Below are positions 1 through 8,965 of a stretch of 48,390 nucleotides of DNA, one piece after another; position 1 is the first letter of the stretch, and every line of letters starts with the position of its first letter. The position numbers were made by a program, and so were the translations under genes. Source of the stretch: Gemmatimonadota bacterium (GTDB lineage Bacteria > Gemmatimonadota > Gemmatimonadetes > Gemmatimonadales > GWC2-71-9); assembly GCA_003222205.1 (NCBI GenBank), contig QHVC01000047.1:1-48390 (forward strand), written 5' to 3'. The notes below the pieces were generated by a model. That model was given only the letters and a program-made list of their open reading frames with translations. It had not been told where the DNA came from and searched no databases.

Positions 1-465
1 ATCCGCCCCGGCAACGACAACGACTTCCAGATCCGCAACCCGTCCGATATCCTCGCGACCTTCGAGCAGACCACGCAGACGTTCAAGCTGCTGCTCGCCG
101 GCATCGCGGCCGTGAGCCTCGTCGTCGGCGGCATCGGCATCATGAACATCATGCTGGTCTCCGTCACGGAGCGGACCCGCGAGATCGGTGTGCGCAAAGC
201 ACTCGGCGCGACGCCCAACAACATCCTCTTTCAGTTCCTGGTCGAGGCGCTCGTGTTGTGCCTCGTCGGCGGCATCCTGGGAATCGTGTTCGGCTCCCTC
301 GGCGCGGTGCTGCTGTCCAAGGTGGCGGGCTGGAACACGCTGATCTCCCCGCTGTCGGTGATTCTGTCGTTCTTCTTCAGCGCCCTCGTGGGGTTGTTCT
401 TCGGGATCTGGCCGGCACGAAGGGCGGCGAGCCTGGATCCGATCGACGCGCTGAGATACGAATAA
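1..465 (+). CDS. MacB-type ABC transporter permease, C-terminal part
   Basis: The reading frame is open from base 1, so the gene begins outside the window. What remains is the C-terminal third of an FtsX/MacB-family permease. It has a last periplasmic stretch (residues 1-27), a transmembrane helix, then the typical cytoplasmic motif MNIMLVSVTERTREIGVRKA (residues about 48-67), followed by two more hydrophobic segments and the family's usual end, PARRAASLDPIDALRYE. In this family the TEREIGxRKAxGA loop contacts the ATPase, and the transporter exports peptides, macrolides or lipoproteins. The substrate cannot be told from this fragment. It stops at a TAA that runs directly into an inverted repeat likely to act as a terminator. 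Confidence 0.93.
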   Translation: MRPGNDNDFQIRNPSDILATFEQTTQTFKLLLAGIAAVSLVVGGIGIMNIMLVSVTERTREIGVRKALGATPNNILFQFLVEALVLCLVGGILGIVFGSLGAVLLSKVAGWNTLISPLSVILSFFFSALVGLFFGIWPARRAASLDPIDALRYE

Positions 466-576
466 GTGCGGAATGCGGAGTGCGGAATGCGGAATTGAAG
501 GGCAGGCTTCGAATCGCAGGTGACGAATCGTAACCCCGCCCTGACATTCCGCATTCCGCATTCGACATTCCGCACT
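465..576. repeat. Large inverted repeat of CGGAATG heptamers
   Basis: Left arm 465-503 and right arm 538-576 are 39 nt each and pair with only about five mismatches around a 34-nt loop. The arms are tandem heptamers of the form CGGAATG/CGGAGTG on the left and ATTCCGC/ATTCGAC on the right. The element fills the gap between the permease stop codon and the next gene, so it may terminate the permease transcript. It belongs to the same class of 7/8-bp tandem repeats found elsewhere in the window. Confidence 0.85.
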
Positions 577-591
577 TTATCTTAGTAACAC

Positions 592-2898
592 ATGCTCCCC
601 GCCCTGCTCCTGCTGCTGCAGTCGGCCGGCGATCCGGGCCCCGTCTACGACGGCCGCGCGCACCGGCTCGATGTCCGCCTCCCGCGCATCGACACCGCGA
701 TCACGATCGACGGCCGCCTCGACGAGCCGGTGTGGCAGCAGGCCGCCGTGCTCACCGGCTTCTCCGAGTACCGGCCGGTGGACTCGCGCCCCGCCGCCGA
801 CTCGACGCAGGTGCTCGTCTGGTACGCGCCGGACGCGATCTACTTCGGCGTGCGCGCTTTCGAGGCGCACGGCACCGTGGTGCGCGCGACGCTCGCCGAC
901 CGCGACAACATCGACCGCGACGACCGCATCCACATCCTGCTCGATACGTTCCACGACCACCGCCGTGCCCTGCTCTTCGCCGTGAACCCGCTCGGCGTCC
1001 AACAGGATGGCGTGTGGAGCGACGGCGTGGACGCGGGCGCGGCGGGCGGCCCCAGCGCCGGCGGCCGCTTCGACGCGACCATCGACCTGAACCCCGATTT
1101 CGTGTACCAGTCGCGCGGCCGCGTCACCCCATGGGGCTTCGAGGTGGAGGTCCGCATTCCGTTCAAGAGCCTGCGCTACCAGAGCGCGGACCCGCAGGAC
1201 TGGGGGCTGCAGATCGAGCGCATCACCCAGCACAATGGCTACGAGGACACGTGGACGCCGGCGGTGCGCGCCAGCGCCAGTTTCCTGATCCAGTCGGGCA
1301 AGATCGTGGGCCTCACCGGCCTGCACCGCGGCGTGGTGATGGACGTGACCCCCGAGTTCACCACGCGGGTGGAGGGCCGGCCGGCCACGCCGCAATACCT
1401 CTACACGGGCCGGCCGGAGCTGGGCGGCACGCTGCGCTGGGGCCTCACGCAAAACCTCAACCTCACCGGCACCGCCAACCCCGACTTCTCCCAGGTCGAG
1501 GCCGACGTCGGCCAGGTGACTGTGAACCAGCGGTTCGCGTTGTTTTTTCCCGAGAAGCGGCCGTTCTTCCTCGAGGGGCTCGAGCAGTTCGACACGCCGA
1601 ACCGCCTCATCTACACGCGGCAGATCGTGCAGCCGGTGGCCGGGGCGAAGCTGACCGGCAAGGCCGGCGGGATGAACGTCGCCTATCTCGCCGCGGTCGA
1701 TCAGACGGACGCCGTCACCGACGCCCACCCCGTGTTCAACCTGCTGCGACTGCGCCGGGACCTGGGCGCCAGCTCGACCCTCGGCGTTGCCTACACCGAC
1801 CGCATCGACGGCGGCGCCTACAACCGCGTCCTCGGCAGCGACGTGCGCGTGCTGTGGCGCCAGCTGTGGTTCTCTTCCGTCCAATTGGTCGGCTCGTGGA
1901 CCCTCGACGGCGGGGGGCCGCGGGCCGGCAAGTTGTGGGACGTGACCTTCGCGGACCGCACCGGCCGGTCCTACGGCAACCACTACAGCCTCCAGGGGGT
2001 GAGCCCCGACTTCCAGGCCGCGAGCGGCTTCGTCAACCGCACCGGCTACGTCACCGCCCGCGTCGCGAATCGTCTCACCTGGTACGGCCGCCCCGGCGCG
2101 CTGATCGAGCAGTCCTCCACGTACCTGTTTCTGAATCCGCTGTGGCGCTACGACGACTTCTGGAAGGGCCGCGGCACCATCGAGGGCGGCTTCCAGATCA
2201 TCAGCGGCACTAATCTGCGCGGCGGCTGGACGATCAACGCCCAGATCCAGAACGTGATGCAGCGCTTCGACAGCGCCGGCTACGCGTCGTACCGCGTGGA
2301 CCGTACGGTGGACACCATCCCGTTCACGACCCCGCACAGCCTTTACAACCTCTGGAGCGTGAACGCAGGCGCCGCGACGCCGAACCGCGCGCTCACGCTG
2401 GGTGTGAATTTCGGCTATGGCGCCGCGCCCATCTTCGCGGAAGGCAGCGAGGGTCATCAGTTCAACGCCGGGCTCACCGCCACGTGGCATCCCACCGCGT
2501 CGCTGCGCGTGGAGGCGCTGTGGACGCACCAGCGCATCACGCGGGCCAAGGGCGGCAGCCACTTTTCCACCGCGGATATCCCCCGGGTGAAACTCGAGTA
2601 CCAGCTCACGCGCGCCATCTTCTTCCGCTACATCGGCCAGTACTTCGCCCAGAACCAGGCCGCGCTCGCCGACCCGCGCACCGGGCAGCCGATCCTCGTG
2701 AACAACGCGTCCGCGGGGCCGGCCAGCGTCAACGATTTCCGCAGCGACGTGCTGTTCTCCTGTAAGCCGACGCCCGGCACGGTGTTCTTCTTCGGCTACG
2801 GCGCGTCGCTGGACGAGCCCGACGCGTTCCGCTTCCGCAACCTGAAGCGTTCGAGCGACGGGTTTTTCCTGAAGGCCAGCTACGTCTACCGGCTCTAG
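592..2898 (+). CDS. DUF5916 protein with CBM9-like N-terminal domain
   Basis: A 768-aa exported protein. A short hydrophobic leader (residues 1-12) is followed by a CBM9-like domain (about 25-220, starting PRIDTAITIDGRLDEPVWQQ). After that comes the DUF5916 region, with the hallmark FFPEKRPFFLEG (about residues 318-329) and a long stretch of alternating strands ending in YVYRL, typical of an outer-membrane barrel. Proteins of this type are abundant in Gemmatimonadota and Bacteroidota. Their function is not established; roles in outer-membrane uptake or glycan handling are guesses. It is followed only 9 nt later by the chemotaxis receptor gene, so the two may be co-transcribed. I found no -24/-12 element of the island type before it. 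Confidence 0.88.
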   Translation: MLPALLLLLQSAGDPGPVYDGRAHRLDVRLPRIDTAITIDGRLDEPVWQQAAVLTGFSEYRPVDSRPAADSTQVLVWYAPDAIYFGVRAFEAHGTVVRATLADRDNIDRDDRIHILLDTFHDHRRALLFAVNPLGVQQDGVWSDGVDAGAAGGPSAGGRFDATIDLNPDFVYQSRGRVTPWGFEVEVRIPFKSLRYQSADPQDWGLQIERITQHNGYEDTWTPAVRASASFLIQSGKIVGLTGLHRGVVMDVTPEFTTRVEGRPATPQYLYTGRPELGGTLRWGLTQNLNLTGTANPDFSQVEADVGQVTVNQRFALFFPEKRPFFLEGLEQFDTPNRLIYTRQIVQPVAGAKLTGKAGGMNVAYLAAVDQTDAVTDAHPVFNLLRLRRDLGASSTLGVAYTDRIDGGAYNRVLGSDVRVLWRQLWFSSVQLVGSWTLDGGGPRAGKLWDVTFADRTGRSYGNHYSLQGVSPDFQAASGFVNRTGYVTARVANRLTWYGRPGALIEQSSTYLFLNPLWRYDDFWKGRGTIEGGFQIISGTNLRGGWTINAQIQNVMQRFDSAGYASYRVDRTVDTIPFTTPHSLYNLWSVNAGAATPNRALTLGVNFGYGAAPIFAEGSEGHQFNAGLTATWHPTASLRVEALWTHQRITRAKGGSHFSTADIPRVKLEYQLTRAIFFRYIGQYFAQNQAALADPRTGQPILVNNASAGPASVNDFRSDVLFSCKPTPGTVFFFGYGASLDEPDAFRFRNLKRSSDGFFLKASYVYRL

Positions 2899-2907
2899 GC
2901 GCTACCT

Positions 2908-4569
2908 ATGACCGCCCCGGCCTCACTCGAAGACCAGCTCGCCGCCGAGCAGCTCGCCAAGCGCCGCCGCTACGTGCTCGCCAACACGCGGGCGCGCTGG
3001 GCCCTCGTCGGCTTCGCCGTAGTCTTGCTGGCCACGCTCCGGCTGGCGCTCATCGTGCCGCTCTCGTGGGGCTTCCTCGCAGTGTTTGCGGGAGCGTCCG
3101 CGGCTGTCAACTACGGCATGTACCGGCTGGTGCACGACACACCGTTCCGCACCTGGTACGTGTATCTCAACATCGTCGTCGGCAGCGCCATGATCTCCGC
3201 GGTGCTCTACGGCCTGGGGCCCGGCGGCCACCTGGTGTACGCGGCCTACCTCATCGCGCCGCTGCAGGCGGCGGTCTATCTGGGGCGGCGGGAGGTCTGG
3301 CAGGCACTCGGCATCAACGGCGCCGGGTTCGCAGTCGTGACGACGCTGCGCGTCTTGGACGGCCTGGGGACCTGGGACGTGTTCCTGCAGGAGACGCTGG
3401 TCCTCGTGTTCACGACCGCGGCGCTGGCGCCGCTGTTCGGCGGGATGGTCGAGCGCCTGCGCGCGGCGCGCGGCGCCCTCGCGCTCATCGAGCGGGGCGA
3501 TCTCGCCGCCCGGGTGGACGATCCCGAGCTCGACGAGCTCGGCTACCTGGGGTTGAGTCTCGGCCGCACCACCGACGCGATCGCGGAGATCATTCGCATG
3601 GTGCAGACCCAGGCGCACGACCTCTCGGCCACCGCCGAGCAGCTCGCCGCGTCCGCTCAGCAGCTGCAAGCGTCCTCGCAGGAAATCTCGGCGACCACCC
3701 AGCACCTCACGGAAGGCACCGAGCGCCAACGGCGGTTGATCGAGACGGGGCGCGAGGACACCGAGAGCGCGGCGGGGGTCGCGGCCAGCCTGCACGGTCG
3801 CGCCCAGGAGGCCCAGCAGCGCATCACCACCATCGCCCATCAGGCGCAGCGCCACGGGCAGGAGATCGCCCGCGCGAGCGATCTGTTGGGGACGCTGGTC
3901 GAGCACATGGACCACGTCTCGCAGGCGGCGTCCACGCTCGAGCAGGGCTCCCGGGAAGTGGGCAAGCTCGTGGACAGCATCACCCGCATCGCGAGTCAGA
4001 CCGATCTCCTGGCCTTGAACGCCGCAATCGAGGCGGCGCGGGCGGGCCAGCACGGCCTGGGGTTCCGCGTCGTAGCCGACGAGGTGCGCAAGCTCGCCGA
4101 GCAGAGCGCGCGGGCCGCGGCGGAGGTGCGCGCGCGGGTGGCGCAGACGCAGGAGCAGATCCTCCGGGTGCTCACCGCCATGCAGGACGGCCGTGCGGCC
4201 GCGCAGGGCGTCGGCGCCGCATCCGCCGCGGTGCGCCAGGCGCTCGACGCGATCTTCGCGGACCTGAACAGCACCGTGCAGTTCGCCGTCGCGTTCGAGT
4301 CCGAGACGGAGGGTCAGACCAAGAAGATGCGGGAGGTCGTGCGCCGCATGGGGGAGATGGCGCAGATCGCGCAAACCGCCACCGAGGGCGCCCAGCAGAC
4401 CTCGGCGGCGACCGAGCAGCAGATCGCCTCGCTGGGCGAGCTCACCACGACCTCACAGCACCTCTCGGTCGCAGCGGCGAAGCTGACGGAGACGATTCAA
4501 AGATTCAGGGTGAATGGCGTCGGACGGTCGGACGAGCCTGCCCCGAGCGCAGCGAGGGGGACGGTCTGA
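2908..4569 (+). CDS. Methyl-accepting chemotaxis protein
   Basis: 553 aa. The N-terminal part (residues about 28-185) has several hydrophobic segments and no obvious large periplasmic domain, so the sensor is probably membrane-embedded. A HAMP-like linker (about 190-230) leads to a long coiled coil. The conserved signalling hairpin tip lies near residues 356-400 and includes [17 protein letters not shown]. The tip is followed by [14 protein letters not shown]. Known role of the family: controls CheA/CheW signalling. No che genes are in the window. The 3' end matters for the island: the segment encoding [14 protein letters not shown] is repeated at 47456-47491. The last codons also run into GTCGGACN octamers, so the extreme C-terminus ([17 protein letters not shown]) may be a late addition. 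Confidence 0.93.
   Translation: MTAPASLEDQLAAEQLAKRRRYVLANTRARWALVGFAVVLLATLRLALIVPLSWGFLAVFAGASAAVNYGMYRLVHDTPFRTWYVYLNIVVGSAMISAVLYGLGPGGHLVYAAYLIAPLQAAVYLGRREVWQALGINGAGFAVVTTLRVLDGLGTWDVFLQETLVLVFTTAALAPLFGGMVERLRAARGALALIERGDLAARVDDPELDELGYLGLSLGRTTDAIAEIIRMVQTQAHDLSATAEQLAASAQQLQASSQEISATTQHLTEGTERQRRLIETGREDTESAAGVAASLHGRAQEAQQRITTIAHQAQRHGQEIARASDLLGTLVEHMDHVSQAASTLEQGSREVGKLVDSITRIASQTDLLALNAAIEAARAGQHGLGFRVVADEVRKLAEQSARAAAEVRARVAQTQEQILRVLTAMQDGRAAAQGVGAASAAVRQALDAIFADLNSTVQFAVAFESETEGQTKKMREVVRRMGEMAQIAQTATEGAQQTSAATEQQIASLGELTTTSQHLSVAAAKLTETIQRFRVNGVGRSDEPAPSAARGTV
4480..4515 (+). repeat. Left copy of island-flanking direct repeat
   Basis: This 36-nt stretch inside the 3' end of the chemotaxis receptor gene matches 47456-47491 with one mismatch; 27 of the bases are identical without interruption (4480-4506 and 47456-47482). 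The right copy still encodes [12 protein letters not shown] in an orphan frame. The two copies bracket the whole RHS/T2SS region. Confidence 0.85.
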
Positions 4570-4637
4570 CAGTTAAACGCTGACCGACCACAGTCGTCCA
4601 CGCTCCGCCTAACGGTCCGACAGTCCGACGGTCCGAC
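4519..4637. repeat. Inverted GTCGGACN octamer repeats after the receptor gene
   Basis: The left arm has two GTCGGAC units (4519-4533), inside the end of the receptor gene. The right arm has three units in reverse orientation (4614-4621, 4622-4629, 4630-4637). GTCGGACGGTCGGAC pairs with 4623-4637 at 14 of 15 positions. It could act as a terminator. The same octamer occurs twice inside gspD. Confidence 0.75.
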
Positions 4638-4705
4638 GCCCCACTGATTTCGTACCCGGTTTCCGTTGCTCGCCCGCATCACACGCCGGGCGGGAGCGAC
4701 GTGCA

Positions 4706-4750
4706 GGCGAGCACGAGCGACACGTCCCGCGAAGTTGTAGCGTGCTCGCC
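4706..4750. promoter_or_regulatory. Inverted repeat upstream of first activator gene
   Basis: GGCGAGCACG (4706-4715) is the exact reverse complement of CGTGCTCGCC (4741-4750). The dyad lies just before a -24/-12 element and could be a binding site for the activator encoded downstream (autoregulation). That role is inferred from position only. Confidence 0.5.
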
Positions 4751-4757
4751 ACGTCTC

Positions 4758-4771
4758 GGCACGCGTCGTGC
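4758..4771 (+). promoter_or_regulatory. Sigma-54-type -24/-12 promoter
   Basis: TCGGCACGCGTCGTGCTG contains GG at 4758-4759 and GC at 4770-4771, separated by exactly 10 nt. Both surrounding boxes fit (GGCAC and TGC). It lies 33 nt before the ATG at 4805, so a transcript starting about 12 nt downstream would have a short leader. Confidence 0.7.
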
Positions 4772-4804
4772 TGCGAAACGATCTGCCTCCTACGACCTTG
4801 GTCC

Positions 4805-5770
4805 ATGGTCCCGCTCGACCTAGCTGTTGATCCGGATTTGACCGATGCCCTAGTCGCAGCGTCTCCAGCAATGCTGGAGGTGGTACGGCAGTTGTCGATC
4901 TACGCGATCGCGCAGACGCCCCTGGTGCTGGCGGGGGCCACGGGGACGGGGAAGACATTTTGCGCCCACTTGGCTCACGATTGGAGCCGGCGGCGTGGGG
5001 CGTTCCTGGCGGTCAGCGCCGGCGAGTTGAACTCCCCGCTCGCCGCCAGCGAGCTGTTCGGGCACGTCCGAGGCGCCTTCACCGGAGCCGCAGGAAGTCG
5101 CGGCGGCTACTTCGCGTCGGCGCGCGGGGGCACCCTGCTGCTCGATGACTTTCAGAACCTCAAGCTGTCCAGACAGAAGATGCTGCTTGGCGTGCTCGAG
5201 GACGGGTCGTATCGCCCCGTGGGCTCTGACCGCCCGGTGTCGCTCGACTGCCGAGTAGTGATCGGACTCGACGACGACCCTGACACCCTGGTCGAGGCGC
5301 GGCGGCTGCATCCGCACCTCCGGTACCGGTTCGGGTATGCCGTGGTGCGGTTGCCGCCCCTCAACGAGCGGCGCGAGGAGATTCCGGCGTTGGCTCAGCG
5401 GTTCCTGGAGGAGTGCGCGGCGCGCACGGGGGTGGCCGATGGACCACGGGTGATCGCGCGGGACGCGCTGGCAACGCTGATGATGGGGGACTACCCGGGG
5501 AACGTGCGGCAGCTGCGCGGGATGATCGAGGCAGGGTACTTGCTCGCCAAAGGCGATGCGGAGCTACAGACATCGCATCTTCCGGGGAGCGCGCGAAGCG
5601 GTCTGCACTACGACCGACGGGCGCCGCGCGATGAGAACCTGCGCGCGATGTCGGCGGCGCTGGCCGCGACGGGGGGGCGGATCGAGCCGGCCGCGCGGTT
5701 GATTGGGGCAGGGAGGACGACGGCGTTTAGGCTGGTGAAGTACTTGGGAGGTGTAGAGCGCACCCTCTAG
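4805..5770 (+). CDS. Compact sigma-54 activator-like AAA+ protein (activator 1)
   Basis: 321 aa; the start is ATG 4805, because it follows the -24/-12 element and removes a low-complexity extension (from 4742). There is no receiver, GAF or PAS domain: the AAA+ domain begins almost at once. Visible are Walker A GATGTGKT (about 44-51), the sigma-54-contacting loop GAFTGA (about 89-94), Walker B LLLDDF (Asp about 114-115), PPLNERREEIPAL, and the sensor II motif PGNVRQL. The C-terminus is a Fis-type helix-turn-helix (ENLRAMSAALAATGG...PAARLIGAGRTTAFRLVK). In typical activators Walker B is Asp-Glu; here the catalytic Glu is Asp. The first arginine of the usual FRxDLxxRL finger motif is also absent (LHPHLRYRF). 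The neighbour to the right is the partner of a broken RHS gene; no intact target RHS is adjacent. Confidence 0.85.
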   Translation: MVPLDLAVDPDLTDALVAASPAMLEVVRQLSIYAIAQTPLVLAGATGTGKTFCAHLAHDWSRRRGAFLAVSAGELNSPLAASELFGHVRGAFTGAAGSRGGYFASARGGTLLLDDFQNLKLSRQKMLLGVLEDGSYRPVGSDRPVSLDCRVVIGLDDDPDTLVEARRLHPHLRYRFGYAVVRLPPLNERREEIPALAQRFLEECAARTGVADGPRVIARDALATLMMGDYPGNVRQLRGMIEAGYLLAKGDAELQTSHLPGSARSGLHYDRRAPRDENLRAMSAALAATGGRIEPAARLIGAGRTTAFRLVKYLGGVERTL

Positions 5771-5854
5771 GACTGGGCTCTAAGGTTGGAGGAGGCCCAG
5801 GCCGAACGCGGACCGACCCATCGCCAACGCCAACACATAGAGCGCCCGACTTCC
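5771..5854. other. Short convergent gap, nothing recognised
   Basis: 84 nt between the convergent ends of activator 1 and the DUF4431 gene. I see no convincing hairpin or other feature. Confidence 0.5.
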
Positions 5855-6286
5855 TTAGCGAACCGTGAGCTTCCTCACTACCATCACGATATCCCGATAG
5901 TGATGGGCGGTAAACGCGTGAAACAGGAGGCCCTTGGCAACGACAACGCGACCAACTAATTGCAGGTACTGCTCCTCAGGCGCAGCCATGTTCAATTGGA
6001 TCTCGGACACACCGGCTGTGGTGATATTGTTCTTGTCGCGAGCGGTATCCTGCTGGACGGTTACCGGGCTGGCTAGAATAAGAATCGGAAGCCGGAGTTT
6101 CTCGTCTCGCGCAGGGGTTTCCCCGTAGCCAGGTGCACCGAGGTGGTCCTCCACCTTAAGGCGACCGGTGAGTTCGACGATGGCCGGTGCGTATCGAAGT
6201 TCCGGGCCGCGCATTGCACGTTGGCACGATAGAGAGAACGTGCAGGCCCACCCGAGAGTGAGAATAGTCAGCATCGAAGCTCTCAT
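5855..6286 (-). CDS. DUF4431-like exported protein, candidate immunity partner of RHS-1
   Basis: 143 aa from ATG 6286, which overlaps the RHS-1 stop as ATGA; an upstream GTG at 6295 is less likely. A hydrophobic leader ends near a Cys (TFSLSC), so it may be exported, although the lipobox is not canonical. The rest fits DUF4431: YAPAIVELTGRLKVEDHLG near residue 34, ILASPVTVQ in the middle and the signature VAKGLLFHAFTAHHYRD near the end. DUF4431 has no established function that I know of. The ATGA coupling to the tip of RHS-1 suggests a cognate immunity or accessory protein acting outside the cytoplasm, which would suit a cell-wall-directed tip. The coding sequence is visibly richer in A/T than the RHS core. 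Confidence 0.65.
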   Translation of the reverse strand: MRASMLTILTLGWACTFSLSCQRAMRGPELRYAPAIVELTGRLKVEDHLGAPGYGETPARDEKLRLPILILASPVTVQQDTARDKNNITTAGVSEIQLNMAAPEEQYLQLVGRVVVAKGLLFHAFTAHHYRDIVMVVRKLTVR

Positions 6287-7990
6287 GGCCACCACGACCA
6301 GGTTACCGTTCCAGGTGCATGCCCCTCTTGTCGATAAATTGCGCTAGCTAACAGGTTGATCTGGTCTCGACTAAGGGTGCTCAAGAGAGTCGATCCTGAA
6401 ATGCCGGTCCAGCTCCTGACGTTCGCTTGGTATGTGGCAACGTCGGTTCGGCTCCATGCCGCGATGGCGTCGTTCAGTGTCAAAGCTTGGTAGGTTGAGG
6501 TCGTCAGATTGGCAACCTCGGCACGCCAGCCTGAACCGAAATCGGCGAAGATCGCAAAACGGCGCCCATCAGGTTCGTCGAGTTCCCCGATCGCTGCGTT
6601 CTCCCACGCAAACTCTCCATTTGCTGTCAGGTTACCGGGATTGTTCGCCCGCCATGCGGGATCGCCCCCGGACCGAATCTCCTCAGTGCCGTCGTCATAC
6701 AAGATATGCACGCTGAGGCCATCATCAGAGTAGGCGTAGAAAGCCCGTGGTCCCTGAGCTTGCGCGAAGCGAAGCCGATCCGCCCGTGCCTCATCCAACC
6801 CAGCCCACGGGCTGAGCGTGCCATCGCGAAGGCCTGGTCCCGAGAAATCCCAGTCACCAGCGTCATCACCGAGAGGGGCTCCGTCAAGGTAGACCGCCGG
6901 GCCGCTGTACCAGGATCGCCACGGCCTCATTGGGATCGGGTCGACGCCGTACGTCATTCCACTCGCGTCCCTCCCCTCCAGCGGACCCCCGTCGCCGTAT
7001 GCGTAGAGGTTTCCCCCCCCTCCATACCCAATCGGATCCGCCTGGATGAACCGCCGGACGCCAGGGTCGTAGTACCGCGCCCGGAAGAAATAGAATCCGG
7101 TTTCGCTGTCATACTCCCGCCCCGTCCACTGATACCGCAGCTTCAACGTGAGCGTGCGGCTGGAGTCATTAGACACGACCGCCCCGTACGGCCCGTAGCG
7201 CAGGCTCCGCAGCCATGTGCCGTCGCGCTTGATCAGCCCGCGCACGCTGTGCAGACGGTCCTGCACCACGTAGTACACCGTCTTGCCCACCCCGGCCACG
7301 GTGTCTTGAATGGCCAGGAGATCATCGCTCGCCGGGCCATATTCGTAGCGGAGGCCGATGGTCCCGCCGGAATCCGTCTCGAACCCCACGTTCGCGCCGC
7401 GATACACGAAGCGGGTATAGGCCACGGTCCCGCCGGTGCTATTCGAGTACACGCGCTTGGCGATGCGGCGGCCGAGCACGTCGTAGCCGTAGCGCACGAT
7501 GAGAGTGCCGTTGTAGCGCGCGCTGCGCAGACGATTCAAGGCGTCGTATTGGTACGTCCACGTGTTCGCGCCGCAGGTCCGCGATATGAGGTTGCCGGCG
7601 CGGTCATAGCTGAAGCTCGAGCAGCCGGCCGTCGCCGTGAGGCGGTCGGTGGTGAGGTCATACACCTCGGCCCCGGCCGTCGTCTTGATGTTCCCCGCCC
7701 GGTCGAAGGCAAACGTGTCCCGCGCCACCCAGTTCGTGTCGAGCTGCTTCTCCACCCACACGGTGAGGCGCTCCCAGCCGTCGTAGGTCACCGAATCGCG
7801 CAGCGTGTCCACCCTGGTGCCGGACCCCAGCTGCTCGTGCCAGGTCGGAATGAGAGGGAATCCCGGCGCGTCCGGCTCCACATCGTTCCGCTCCCAGGTC
7901 CCAGGCTCCCAGCTCGACGACGGCAGTGTGTTGGCTAGCGTGGTGAGCTCGCCCGTAAGGTTCCAGTCGGACCAGCGGCTGAGGCCGCCC
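6283..7990 (-). pseudogene. RHS-1: 5'-truncated RHS gene with intact C-terminal tip
   Basis: Only the last third of an RHS protein remains. The frame is open from about 7990 with no proper start (GTG at 7881 is the first candidate). From about 7985 down to 6960 it is nearly identical to RHS-2 (11345 to 10345) and contains YD repeats and the core DPGVRRFIQADPIGYGGGGN. The usual core end DPxG is altered to DASG. The tip after it is unrelated to RHS-2. It contains WRANNPGNL, RFAIFADFGSGW and LTLNDAIAAWS, resembling the NPGN domain of phage structural proteins such as PRD1 P5; this suggests peptidoglycan contact, but is a recognition by eye. At 7985-7991 RHS homology stops and activator homology begins, marking an internal deletion of a divergent RHS/activator module. 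Confidence 0.8.
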
Positions 7991-8206
7991 GAGAGGAAGG
8001 GGAGTTACAGGTACCGCATCTTCGGGGGAACGCGCGGAGCGCTTGGCCTACGACCGCCGTGCGCCGCGGGGCGAGAACTTGCGCGCGATGGCGGCGCTAG
8101 CGGCGACGGGTGGGCGGTCGAGCCGGCAGCGCGGATGATCGGGGCGGAGAGGACCACAGGGTTCAGGTTGAAGCGAGCGCTCAAGAACAGTGGCGGTGGT
8201 CCCTGA
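7991..8206 (+). pseudogene. C-terminal fragment of an activator gene, frameshifted
   Basis: The nucleotide sequence aligns with the last 200 nt of activator 1. Pieces appear in three frames: ELQVPHLRGNARS, then LAYDRRAPRGENLRAMAALAATGG, then VEPAARMIGAERTTGFRLKRAL before the stop. Activator 1 has these in one frame (LHYDRRAPRDENLRAM...PAARLIGAGRTTAFRLVK). The AAA+ domain is missing. Together with RHS-1 this is what remains of a divergent RHS/activator pair after deletion of both 5' ends. Confidence 0.85.
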
Positions 8207-8380
8207 CCTTCGCACGGGAGAATGTGGGGGTATTCCCAAGCTCAGCATCCAGTCGTCTAGCTCGCGGCACCACGATGCCCACACAACACTCAGGCGCTCG
8301 TTTGATGCGTTCCGTTGAGATAGTGCGTGGATGATGAGCAGGGGACGTGTCGCTCAGAATTACACTAGACCCAGGAGCCC
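8207..8380. other. Gap with no recognised feature
   Basis: 174 nt between the activator fragment and the end of the DUF6438-like gene. I see no gene, clear hairpin or repeat. Confidence 0.5.
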
Positions 8381-8965
8381 TCATCGATGCCTGTGGCGTG
8401 GAGAGCGCACCCATCTAGATGATCTCGTGAACCGGTCAATTGCTGTCTCGAAATCGCGGAGCGCCGCCGGTGCCCACAAGCAGCCCCCATAATCCACCAC
8501 TCGCTTTACCCTGACAGGTAGAAAGAGAGTCACTATCGCAGTTGAGGCGTCTGTGACGCGTGCTGCGCAATAGCTGGAGTCATCCGCGATGCGGTCGGGA
8601 AGTCGGAGTAGTCCTCCTCTCCGAAATGCAAAGTCCAATTCATCGAAGGCGCCTTTCGGAAGCCCGCCGCTGGCGGTTCTCCCGGAATCATCTGGATTTA
8701 GGGATTCGAAGTGAATAGTCCCGAATCTGGAAACGACGAGACGATAAGCGGGGCAGGACCCAAAGCAGCCTGTACGTTCAAGTACTATGCTATCGAGACT
8801 TGGGACCTGCATCGAAGAAGGATCCCGCTGCTCCATCGCGGCAGCCACACAGCGCACAATGAGGCCAACCGCCAAAGGTCCGGCGACATCAAGTCGGCAA
8901 CCAAACGTGAACAGTCTCGTAACAATCACTTGGCACACCCACGTGCTATCTGTGAGTACTATCAA
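8381..8965 (-). CDS. DUF6438-like protein
   Basis: 194 aa. The start at 8965 is a TTG overlapping the stop of the upstream gene (TTGA), implying translational coupling. Residues about 24-44 are hydrophobic (LDVAGPLAVGLIVRCVAAA), a possible signal or anchor. The signature LERTGCFGSCPAYRLVV (about 62-78) followed by FGTIHFE matches the start of DUF6438, a small family named for this CFGxCP motif; no biochemical role is known to me. It lies second in line behind RHS-2, so it may be a partner or immunity gene, either of RHS-2 or of a lost tip. Composition is more A/T-rich than the RHS genes. Confidence 0.6.
   Translation of the reverse strand: MIVLTDSTWVCQVIVTRLFTFGCRLDVAGPLAVGLIVRCVAAAMEQRDPSSMQVPSLDSIVLERTGCFGSCPAYRLVVSRFGTIHFESLNPDDSGRTASGGLPKGAFDELDFAFRRGGLLRLPDRIADDSSYCAARVTDASTAIVTLFLPVRVKRVVDYGGCLWAPAALRDFETAIDRFTRSSRWVRSPRHRHR

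Noticed and set aside
577-2562. Long minus-strand open frame of 661 codons opposite the DUF5916 gene
   Set aside because: It is a GC-codon shadow: Arg/Ala/Val/Gly-rich, no domain, and fully inside a convincing gene on the other strand. The long frames opposite the chemotaxis, gsp and RHS genes were left out for the same reason.
4706-4750. Inverted repeat before activator 1 as a simple terminator of the chemotaxis gene
   Set aside because: The arms are separated by 25 nt, there is no T-run, and it sits next to a promoter-like element; a regulatory dyad is more likely, though unproven.
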